DNA from: Kappaphycus alvarezii | Lineage: Eukaryota > Rhodophyta > Florideophyceae > Gigartinales > Solieriaceae | DNA: 64,000 nucleotides | Direction of reading: 5' to 3' | Assembly (NCBI GenBank): GCA_002205965.3 | Contig: NADL03000599.1 | Span: 1,488,001-1,552,000 of the forward strand | In this document: one piece after another, positions 22,501 through 31,770 of the stretch | How positions within the stretch are numbered: the stretch's first letter is position 1 | Layout: every line of letters starts with the position of its first letter | The notes under the pieces: model-generated | The model's database searches: none | What the model was told of the DNA's origin: nothing | What the model saw: the letters and a program-made list of their open reading frames with translations, nothing else | Program-made: the position numbers and the translations under genes

Positions 22501-24600
22501 TGGTTCATCTCCAAAACTCTTGGATGATTCCTCGGCGACCACGTCATTCATATTCTCCTGCGTTTTTGGTTCAACTTCAGATCTTATGGATGATTCCCCG
22601 GCGATCGCTTCATTCATATTCTCCCGCGGTACAGGTTCATCGTCAGGACTCAAGGATGATTCCTTGGCGACTACACCAGTCGCAGTCTCCTGTGTTTTAG
22701 ATTGATCGACAGAGCTCAAGGATAATTCCTCGTCCACTACGTCATTCATCTTCCGCGTTTTGGATTGAACTGCAGAACTCACAGAGGATTCCTTGGCGAC
22801 CACCAAATGCGTTTTAGGTTGATCCGCATTTATTGCAATCACTTGCGCCGTCTTGAGCATCGGATCGTCGTCATTGACTAGCACGCCTTGCGACTTTTCT
22901 GCGTCCCCACTCTTTTCATCTGCGGCAAGAGATTTGGCAGAATCGGAATCGTCAATGGGCTCACTGACAGACAGGTCTTCTATCGCGTGCACAAAAACGT
23001 CAACCGATGCGGAACTCCTTGATGATGCTTCGGCAGCCACCTTATTTGTTCCGCCCTGCGTTTTGGATTGATCCTCATTTGTTGCAGTCACTGGCTTTCT
23101 CTTAAGCTTCAGATCGTCATCATCGTCTAGCACGCCTTGTGCTATTTCTGCGTCTCCACTCTTTCCATCTGCCAGACGAGGTTTGGCAGAATCGAAAACA
23201 CTAATGGTCTCTGTGACAGACACGTCTTTTGCCGAGTGTACAAAGACGTCAACCGATGTGGAACTCCTTGATGATTCTTCGGTGGCCACGTCATTTTTCC
23301 TACCCTGCATTTTAGATTGATCCGCGTCTGTTCCAGTCACTAGCGCCGTCTCCAGCCTGGGATCGTCATCATCGACCAGTGCGTCTTGCGATGTCTTTGC
23401 ATCTTCACACTCTTCATTTCCTGCAAGAGGGTCGCCACCGTCAAGGACACCGACAGTTTCGGTGATGAACATATTGTCTTTCGCATGCCCGAAAGCATCA
23501 ACCGAATCAAAACTCATCCTATGAAACATCTTCTCATTGAATTCCAGTTGGATTGTTGTTGGCGACGTCTCACGATCCTCATCCGTTCGCTCTTTGTTTT
23601 GTATTAAGGCGACGGTTTCGGGTGCTTTCGCAAGATTCTGATTCTGACCCGCATTGCTCTCCACTCGTTTTATATCGCCGTCTCCAATTTCGGTGATCAG
23701 CAATTCCTTGTTCCTGTTTACATCTTCATTCCCTTCGCCTTCCAAGGAAGGATCCGGCAAGTCACAAACTGCATCCCCTATTGAACTCGCATCCGAGTCG
23801 TCATCCTGAAAGAGACGCTCGACCCGGTTCATTTCGTCACCAATCTCAAAGTCCTGATCTGCAACGATTCGCTTCAACAATGTAGCTTCAGGAGTGACAC
23901 CACTGGAATCACAGTGATCTATGAGAGGACTATGGTTGATAGTGCTGTTCCCAACCATCAGCCTGCTCTCCGGGGTATTGATGTCATCAGTACCCTGTTC
24001 GTTTGTGGAACTTGTTCTTGCCTGCAGTGGTCGAGTATGAGGCATCGGAGTAAACCACAAATCCGACGAGGCCGGAATTGCATCACCGAGATCTAGGTTT
24101 GGCTTTCGCGGGACAACCTTATTGGATGATTCTTCGTTAAGGAGGCGAGGATCCTGGATGGGTGTGAAGAATTGGGAGGAAAGGCCAGGGGATAGCAACA
24201 TGCTTCTCCTCCGATTAAACTTAGGTGTCAACTGTTCTGCACGATCGAGAGCTTTCGAAAGGGAGTGGCGTAAGCGTTGAACACCTGCTTGAAGAGCGTG
24301 AGACTCATCAACGTCGGAGGGTGAAATATCGGCGAGAGTGTGATATGCAGCGTAAGCAAAGCCCTTGCGAAATGAAGCGAAGGTTGCGACGGATTTATCA
24401 GATGGAATGAGGTGAGATCCGAGAGTGGTACGGGTTGGAGACGCGGTAGGGAGGATTTGGAGGTCGAACATTAGGGACTCGACATGAATGAGTGTGGCGG
24501 GGTTGAGGGAGGAGAAGAGGTTGCGTAGGACAAGGTCATAGTCGGCTGGGATTTGAGCGTAAATGTCCTCGAAAAGAGAAGCGGAAGTAGGAGATGGCAT
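19515..24600 (-). pseudogene. Large acidic repeat protein with C-terminal tail anchor; two frame breaks
   Basis: Three consecutive minus-strand frames form one gene of about 1,690 codons. The frames are 24600-22291 (start MPSPTSASLFED), about 22300-21250, and about 21250-19515. A mostly helical N-terminus of roughly 170 residues is followed by acidic, Ser/Glu-rich sequence with five units of about 83 residues (each with a VHA..D..V.ET block, a VDDD block and an IN/TxDQ block) and a run of about 22-residue units (MNDVVAEESS type). One 83-residue unit continues across the first break, so the frames belong together. The last about 33 residues hold one hydrophobic helix (VWWLSWGLGLLLMGASVWV) plus a short basic tail, as in tail-anchored ER or nuclear-envelope proteins. 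Both breaks shift the frame in the same direction. They could be sequencing indels, unrecognised introns or real decay. Family unknown. Confidence 0.65.
22440..22830 (-). repeat. Tandem about 22-codon repeats inside the acidic protein gene
   Basis: About six imperfect units of roughly 66 bp encode [E/K]NMNDVVAEESS-like segments. The DNA repeat is visible as recurring GATGATTCCTCGGCGACC-like words. Larger units of about 250 bp flank it on both sides (about 21990-22440 and 22840-23530). Confidence 0.7.
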
Positions 24601-25041
24601 GATGGAATCGTTGGAGAGGGACGAAAGTAGAATGAGATGAACGTTTTGTTTGCTCACTCAAAAAGTCGTTGGGAGTTGCGTTTGGCCAGATTCGTTGAGT
24701 CAGAATTGAAAGCGGATGACTGGCGCTCTGGTCTTGTTGCGTTTAGAGGGGCGATAATTTCTACTGGGCAGCCTGAAGATCTTGGTAACAGTCATAGAGC
24801 GCGATTTGCATCAAGTCAAGCCAAAAGAAGGTTAGAATCATCGTTGTCCTTCAAAAGCATGCCTGGGGCTCAAGTTATTCTGCAAGCGATGCCGCCAATT
24901 TTGTAAGATTTGGCGCCATTGAATTTGAATTTGAACCATGTACAGTACATGTACACGAGCACGTCTTGATGCGCGTTTTCGTTTCAAAATTTGAAAAAAT
25001 TGCACAGGAGTCACTAAAAAACCTTCACTCTGGCACGGCAC

Positions 25042-25046
25042 AAAAA
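25042..25046 (-). terminator. RNA polymerase III terminator of tRNA-Phe
   Basis: A run of five T on the minus strand lies 4 nt after the mature 3' end of the tRNA, the usual Pol III stop signal. Confidence 0.8.
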
Positions 25047-25050
25047 CTGA

Positions 25051-25123
25051 TGCCGACCCCCAGGATCGAACTGGGGACCTCAAGAACTTCAGTCTTGCGC
25101 TCTCCCAACTGAGCTAAGTCGGC
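25051..25123 (-). tRNA. tRNA-Phe (GAA)
   Basis: The 73-nt gene folds into a standard cloverleaf. The acceptor stem is GCCGACT paired with the GGTCGGC end, with discriminator A. The D arm contains TAGCTCAGTTGG (A box), the anticodon stem CAAGA/TCTTG encloses the loop CTGAAGT with anticodon GAA, and the T arm contains GTTCGATCC (B box). There is no intron and no encoded CCA. The LINE cluster starts about 90 bp upstream of its 5' end. Confidence 0.97.
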
Positions 25124-25242
25124 TTCGCTTCTGATGACTCGAAAGCCGAATTTCGTTTTAAATAGAACCAAATCAGACGAAAAAATCCACGCATAGTCCC
25201 CCTGGATCCACTGCATCATGCCTCCCCACTCCCCCAACTCCC

Positions 25243-26490
25243 ATGACTTCCCCCCCTTCCTGCGGCCGCCGCGCCCTCTCCGTCTCCCGCGCGGCCGCCC
25301 TCTCCGCCCGCATGGACCGGGCAGACGCCTTCCCCTGGATGCGCGCGCCGTACGCGGTCGTCGCATCCCGTCTTCCACCCCGCCCATCCACCCCCTCCAC
25401 GCTGCGTCCGTTACCATCGGTGCAGCTCCCCGAAATTGACCCCGCTATTGGCCGCAATATTCTCAATCTCCCGAAGGCGCGCCATATGATTGGCCACCCG
25501 GAAGATTTTTCCCAGGCTGACCTTGCCCGCGCCCGCGCCCTCCTCGCCACCGTCACCGACAACCCTTGCCGCCTCGACCCCCGCACGGGCGAACCCGAAC
25601 CCGTTCGCCCGCCTGCCCCCGACCTCCTCCACGTAGGGTTCGCCCCGTCCCCTACGTCCTCCTTCCCATCGTTCGACACAGCACACCGCCAGCTCTGCTT
25701 GGCCGCCGCTCTAGCCAAGACAAACCTGCCCCCCTTCGTCTTAGTCCCGCTCGTCGGGAAATTGTTCTACTTATACTTTCCCGCCCCGGCTCGCCCTGAC
25801 GTTTTCAACGTCCTCGCTCATCTCCGTCTGACGTATCCGGACCTATACGTCGCGCCGCTTACGCTCACGCAGCACTGCTCTACGCTGGACATCTCTGCCG
25901 CCCAGGGTGTGGCCACCCGCCTCCAACGTGAAGCGGCTCGCCTGGTGAGCCCCAAACTGCGCTCGTGGGTTGCCCCCCACGTCCGCAACGCCATGGCGAT
26001 CGCCCTCCGTCACGATGCCCGCCTCATTGCTGAGGCGCGCCGCCCGACCCGCGGGATTCCCGCCCGCACGCCCGCCCAAACACCGGCCCCAAATCCCGTC
26101 AAACCCACCGCCCCGGCCCCGACCAAACCCGTCCCGACCTCACCCGGCCCCGCACAAGCCCCTAAACGCCCCAACGGGGGCACACCATCCTCCCCCCCTG
26201 CCGCTCCCCGCCCCGCCCCTCAACACACATCCGACCTCACACTTCGGTCCCCGGGCTCTTCCCCGTCGGCGTCAAAACGCCGATGCCCCGCAACCGAAGA
26301 CGCCCAGGCGTCGGAGTTTCTTATGGTGCCCAACGCACCTCTGGCGCCCACGGCCGTTCTCCCTCCCACCGTCGCCTCCGCGGCAACGATGGGTAAGGAG
26401 TCCGCATCTCACGTTCCCATGCAGCCGTTGATGGCTGGCATACAAGGTGCGGAGGAGCCCCACCATCAGCCAAGAGGCCAGTCGGCCTAA
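25243..26490 (+). CDS. LINE copy 1 ORF1 protein
   Basis: The 415-residue protein of unknown fold is encoded upstream of the reverse-transcriptase ORF. The first about 35 residues are basic. Residues about 95-270 are ordinary globular-looking sequence, including KLFYLYFPAPARPDVFNVLA and an alanine-rich helical segment around 195-260. The rest is proline-rich and probably disordered. No CCHC knuckle, RRM or esterase motif is visible. By analogy with other two-ORF LINEs it may coat the element RNA, but nothing in the sequence proves this. It ends 17 bp before the ORF2 start. An alternative ATG at 25218 is in another phase. Confidence 0.7.
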   Translation: MTSPPSCGRRALSVSRAAALSARMDRADAFPWMRAPYAVVASRLPPRPSTPSTLRPLPSVQLPEIDPAIGRNILNLPKARHMIGHPEDFSQADLARARALLATVTDNPCRLDPRTGEPEPVRPPAPDLLHVGFAPSPTSSFPSFDTAHRQLCLAAALAKTNLPPFVLVPLVGKLFYLYFPAPARPDVFNVLAHLRLTYPDLYVAPLTLTQHCSTLDISAAQGVATRLQREAARLVSPKLRSWVAPHVRNAMAIALRHDARLIAEARRPTRGIPARTPAQTPAPNPVKPTAPAPTKPVPTSPGPAQAPKRPNGGTPSSPPAAPRPAPQHTSDLTLRSPGSSPSASKRRCPATEDAQASEFLMVPNAPLAPTAVLPPTVASAATMGKESASHVPMQPLMAGIQGAEEPHHQPRGQSA

Positions 26491-26507
26491 CTCCGCTCCT
26501 CCCCACC

Positions 26508-29500
26508 ATGGATCCGGTCCACCCTATGGAATCGGACCCCCCGCCGCATGATACATCGGCGTCATTCCCCTTGCCCACTCCCCTGGAAATCCTCTCAACA
26601 CCCTACCGCGACACGGATATCTTCCAAGATATCCCTGCTCCCTGCCTCACCCAATTTATCCTCCTGTTTATCAAGCTGGTCAAAGCTGCGGCGAATGCTC
26701 GTGGGGAAGACGCCACTCAACGAGCATTCCTTCACCTCCACATGCTGCCCACGGCTGTCCTCCGTCGCTGTCTTCGGGGAGAGCGCGGATGGCGGGACCC
26801 CAAGAGCCAACGGATCGCCCTCCGAGAACGCCTCCGTCGTGCGCACACGGGCTCGCAGTGGGGAGCACTCTGGGCCGAAGCTCTCGCAGCTCATCAGGCT
26901 CGTCTAGAATGGTGGGAAGGAAACACGCTGTACGCCCCAACAGTCCCCGGCGACATCGGGCGCGCCCGTCGTGCAGAGGCCCTTTGCGCCGATGCGCGAT
27001 ATGGTAAGGCCATGCGCGCCCTCCACAATGGACCGCTCCCGACGTCAATGACCCGGCGACGATTCAGCGACTCCGGGACCTGCACCTGTCCCCGCCGAGC
27101 CCTGTCTCGCCGCTCCCGGAAGGACGGCTCCCGCCGCCCCCGTGCATCACCGAGGCTGCTGTGGAACACGCGGTCCGCGGCGTCCCGCGGGACACCACCG
27201 CCGGACCCGAACGAACGCCGTCCCGCTGGTTTCACCTCCTGGTTAAGACTCGCGTCAGTCCCGAAGCTGGCGTGACCGGTCTGCGTGTCCTGACACAGCT
27301 CGTTTCTCGGCTCGCACGGGGGAACTCCCGGACGCTGTGCTCCCCCTCGTGGCAGCGGCGACGCTCCTCCCGCTTCAGCCGACTCCCGACAAGGTCCGCC
27401 CGATCGCCATCGGGTCTGTGCTTCGCAGGATAGTGACGAAGGCACTGCTCCCGGCCGCAATAGCCGATTCACACTCGGTTATGTCGCCGCATCAGACGGC
27501 CAACGGTGTTAAAGCCGGGTTGGACTCTATTGTACACGACACCCGCACGACACTACGCCGCTTCTCCGCCACCCCGAACGTCGCCACGGTCCTCATAGAC
27601 GCTAACAACGCCTTTAACCGCGTTGATCGGCAGACTATGCTGGACCACCTACCAATGCTCGCCCCCTCGCTAGCCCGCTTCGCAAACATGATCTACGGCC
27701 GAATGCAACCGCCATTGCTTGTCCCGAACCGGGATCGCACCGTCATACCAAGTGCCCAGGGCACCCAACAGGGTGACCCGGCCAGCATGTTGTTGTTCTC
27801 GCTAACGATCCAACCCCTCATCCGTCGGGTTGCTGAGATCCCCAACATTGCTCTCTGCCAATGGTACGCCGATGACGGCACGATCGTCGGGAACCTTGGC
27901 GCCATCCGTCAGGCGCTCAGGCTCCTTGCCCGAGATGGTCCCACGGTTGGCTTCCATGTCAACCCACGAAAGACACGCATATACTGGCCTCACGTCATGC
28001 CGCAGGATCGAGCAGCCCTCTTAGCGGAATTCCCTCTCGCAGAATGCTCGCGGGACGGCTTTCCGCTTCTAGGGGCCCCCATTGGGAACAAAGCGTTCAC
28101 GGAGAGTTTTCTCCGGTCCAAGATTGCTCAGTGCCGCCGGACCCTGGACCGCCTCCTGCTGGTCCGCGACGCCCGCGCCCGGTTCCACATGCACCGGATC
28201 TGTGCCTCTGCATGCCTCCTATCGCATGCATTCAAGCTCTCAGATCCGCGCTTAGCCGAGTCCGCCGCAGAAGAATTTGATGATCTACAACGGTCATCAT
28301 ATGAAAAGTTACACGGCATAGCTCTCACGAACCGAGCCTGGGACCAAGTCTGCCTCCCCATGCACCTCGGAGGTCAGGGCTTCGAAAGCATCGCCTCGTG
28401 CCTCCACGGCGCTGCCGCCGCCAGCATCATTGATGCTGCGCCCGCACGGCAGCGAACTTCCGCATACGCCACGCCGCGTGCTTGTGCACTTGCTTCTGGC
28501 CGCTACCGCGGCGACCGGTCCTTCCTCCTCCGTCAGGCTGGGCCTTCTCTCCGCCGTTTCGCCCTCTCCATCCCCGGGATAGTCGACCTTTCCACCCTTG
28601 ACCCTCCAACTCTAGCTGCTTCACCCACCAACACTCTAACCCTTCTCAAACGGGTGCAGCAAGAGGCGCGGGCAAGAGTACATTGGCACGACGACTCCTG
28701 GGCGAATGCCCCAAACCCGACCGCACACAGCGACGCCGACATTCGACATCGCATCCGTGGCTTAGCGTTCCGCCGCAGCCCCGCTGCGGCGTTTCTCTTC
28801 GCTCACCCCACGGCAGCTACGAAGGTCCACACCACACACTGGCAGACCATGCTCCGCCGTCACCTCGGACTGCCAGTGTATGATGACTCCATGCCCCTCA
28901 ACTGCCACCACTGTGACCACCCCTTGGACACCCTCGGGGATCACGCCGCCGACCTCTGCTGCCCTGGTTTCGGCCGTCGTCACCGCCATAACTCGCTCTG
29001 TAATGCGATAGCGACACACGTTACCCGCGCCGCGGGTCTGGATACTCGGCACGAGGTTCCGTTTCTCGTCCCGGGCACTGAGCTCCGGCCCGCCGATATC
29101 CTTGTACAACCGCCCCCAACCCCGGAAGGCACAACGTTGCGCCCCATTGCCTGTGACATCACTGTCGTCTCACCGTTTAAGGCCGCAGTTCGCACCAAGG
29201 CGACCCAGGTCGCCGGAGGCGCTGCTGAACTGGCGGCCCGCGATAAGGTCACAACCCTGGAACGCAACATCGCCCGACGCCTCCCCGCTCCCTCAACTGG
29301 CCCATCTTCTGCGCCTCACACGCCGAACTTCACATTTCGACCTCTGGCGTTTGATTCCCTAGGTGCCCCTTCCCCAGGAACCATTGCATTTATCGAGGAG
29401 TTAGTTCCACGGATCGCGTCCAAGTGTCACTCGACAGTTGGCGTTATCCGCCGCCGTATCTACCAGCGACTGAGTTGCACCCTCTGGTCATCCATCGCTG

Positions 29501-29562
29501 AAGCTATCCTGTCGCGAGCCCCGATGCGCATGGACGACGAAGTACACCCGGTTAGATCTTAA
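26508..29562 (+). pseudogene. LINE copy 1 ORF2: reverse transcriptase plus R2-like endonuclease
   Basis: The ORF is read in three phases. The first runs from MDPVHPM at 26508 to about 27030, the second to about 27325 and the third to the stop at 29560-29562, so at least two frame breaks lie upstream of the catalytic core. RT motifs are in the third frame: VLIDANNAFNRVDRQ (motif A, about 27590), QGTQQGDPASMLLFS (motif B, about 27758), WYADDGT (motif C, about 27862) and FHVNPRKTRIYWP (motif D). Near the C-terminus is a CX2CX9HX4C zinc finger followed by RHRHN (about 28905-28990). Then comes RPADILV ... CDITVV (about 29090-29165), matching the layout of the restriction-like endonuclease in R2-type LINEs. 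No apurinic-type endonuclease is seen. Confidence 0.88.
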
Positions 29563-29628
29563 CCGTATAGTTAGGACGTGCGCAGTCCCCAGTAGATACT
29601 GAACGCATTAAACTTCTTCTTCACGTTG

Positions 29629-30398
29629 ACGGAGTACGGGCGCCCAGGGATACATTGCAGGAAGTCACGGATTCGCGGCAAGGCTTGTCGGACCAGGAAC
29701 GCTCTGTCACCCCGGTATCGGTGACCAGAGACGGCGGCAGAACGTTGCGTGGTGTACGATGCCGACCTCTCACGTGCCGGAACCGCGTCGATGATACTAG
29801 CTGCGACTGAGCCGTGTAGAAACGGGGAGATGAGGGTGAAACCCTGACCTCCGTGTCGAATCGGTAGCGTGACTTGGTCCCATGCAGCGTCTGTGAGGGC
29901 GATCCCGTGTAGCTCCGAGTAAGACGACCTCTGCAGGGCGTCAAAGGCTTGTGCAGCGGGGGCCGAGTGTTGTGGGTCGGCGAGCCGGAACGCGTGGGTG
30001 ACGAGGCATGCCGACGCGCACAGCCGGTGCATGTGGAAACGGGCGCGGGGGTCACGAACGTGAGTCAGCAGTCGGAGGGTGCGGTGGCACCCCTCGACCT
30101 TGCCCCGTAGGTATGCGTCGGTGAAGGCCCGGTTGCCCATCGGCGCTCCTAGGAGCTCGAAGCCGTCGCGCGAGCACTCGGACAGAGGAAACTCGCGGAG
30201 GAATTCCGTGCGGTCCGGCAGGAGCGTGTTTGGCCAGTGAATGCGCGTCTTCCTCGCGTTGACGTAGAGGCCGACAGCCGGACCCTCAGCCTGCAGGAGG
30301 CGGAGAGCACGGCGCAGACCCTGGAGTGTCCCGATGAGGGTCCCGTCGTCTGCGTACCATTGATTCAGCACGATGTTGCTGTCCTCGGCGATTTTCCG
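29629..30398 (-). mobile_element. Inverted internal LINE segment between copies 1 and 2
   Basis: About 770 bp on the minus strand is almost identical to 33076-33845 of copy 2, covering RT motifs C to E and part of the thumb region. It has neither the 5' nor the 3' end of the element. The two edges show abrupt switches, at about 29629 (from copy 1 tail) and at about 30398 (into DNA leading to the copy 2 start). Confidence 0.88.
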
Positions 30399-30440
30399 TA
30401 TCATGTGAACAACATCATGCCTCCCCACTCCCCAACTCCC

Positions 30441-31759
30441 ATGACTTCCCCCCCCTTCCTGCGGCCGCCGCGCCCTCTCCGTCTCCCGCGCGGCCGCCCT
30501 CTCCGCCCGCATGGACCGGGCAGACGCCTTCCCCCTGGATGCGCGCGCCGTACGCGGTCGTCGCATCCCGTCTTCCACCCCGCCCATCCACCCCCTCCAC
30601 GCTGCGTCCGTTACCATCGGTGCAGCTCCCCGAAATCGACCCCGCTATTGGCCAAAATATTCTCAATCTCCCGAAGGCGCGCCATATGATTGGCCACCCG
30701 GAAGATTTTTCCCAGGCTGACCTTGCCCGCGCCCGCGCCCTCCTCGCCACCGTCACCGACAACCCTTGCCGCCTCGACCCCCGCACGGGCGAACCCGAAC
30801 CCGTTCGCCCGCCTGCCCCCGACCTCCTCCACGTAGGGTTCGCCCCGTCCCCTACGTCCTCCTTCCCATCGTTCGACACAGCACACCGCCAGCTCTGCTT
30901 GGCCGCCGCTCTTGCCAAGACAAACCTGCCCCCCTTCGTCCTAGTCCCGCTCGTCGGGAAATTGTTCTACTTATACTTTCCCGCCCCGGCTCGCCCTGAC
31001 GTTTTCAACGTCCTCGCTCATCTCCGTCTGACGTATCCGGACCTATACGTCGCGCCGCTTACGCTCACACAGCACTGCTCTACGCTGGACATCTCTGCCG
31101 CCCAGGGTGTGGCCACCCGCCTCCAACGTGAAGCGGCTCGCCTGGTGAGCCCCAAACTGCGCTCGTGGGTTGCCCCCCACGTCCGCAACGCCATGGCGAT
31201 CGCCCTCCGTCACGATGCCCGCCTCATTGCTGAGGCGCGCCGCCCGACCCGCGGGATCCCCGCCCGCACGCCCGCCCAAACACCGGCCCCAAATCCCGTC
31301 AAACCCACCGCCCCGGCCCCGACCAAACCCGTCCCGACCTCACCCGGCCCCGCACAAGCCCCCAAACGCCCCAACGGGGGCACACCATCCTCCCCCCCTG
31401 CCGCTCCCCGCCCCGCCCCTCAACACACATCCGACCTCACACTTCGGTCCCCGGGCTCTTCCCCGTCGGCGTCAAAACGCCGATGCCCCGCAACCGAAGA
31501 CGCCCAGGCGTCGGAGTTTCTTATGGTGCCCAACGCACCACTGGCGCCCACGGCTGTTCTTCCCCCTACTGTCGCCGCCTCGGCGCCACAGGGTCGGGAG
31601 TCCGCCACACCCGCTGCCATGCCGCCGTCGTCCGCAGGCATGCAAGAAGTCCCACCTCCGGCCCAGGGACCCGCACAACACCTCCGCTGCCCCCTCCCTC
31701 CCCCTGTCGGCGCGTCCGCAATGGAAGGAGTGCGGTCGGGTGACGGCTCCTCCGCCTAA
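30441..31759 (+). pseudogene. LINE copy 2 ORF1 protein
   Basis: This is the counterpart of the copy 1 ORF1, with almost the same DNA to about 31550. Two single-base length differences in the first 100 bp (C runs) put the start in another phase, so the open frame is continuous only from about 30539. The central globular part and proline-rich part match copy 1 with very few changes. The last about 70 codons differ strongly, marking the mosaic breakpoint. It ends 11 bp before the ORF2 start. Confidence 0.7.
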
Positions 31760-31770
31760 CCACCCTCCTC

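Larger units (their letters stand above)
25213..29628 (+). mobile_element. R2-like two-ORF LINE, copy 1
   Basis: This is a near-full-length non-LTR retrotransposon. Its 5' boundary is where similarity with copy 2 begins (CATCATGCCTCCCCAC). Its 3' end is set by the shared GGTTAGATCTTA-CCGTATAGT tail and the switch to the inverted LINE segment at about 29629. It carries an intact ORF1 and an ORF2 with frame breaks. No poly(A) tail or clear target-site duplication is visible. Its start lies about 90 bp upstream of the tRNA-Phe 5' end. The first about 1.1 kb is nearly identical to copy 2 while the rest is much more diverged. Confidence 0.9.

Noticed and set aside
25411-25718. Long minus-strand frames over LINE ORF1
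   Set aside because: They are shadows in GC-rich DNA. The plus-strand frame carries the conserved protein and precedes the RT ORF.
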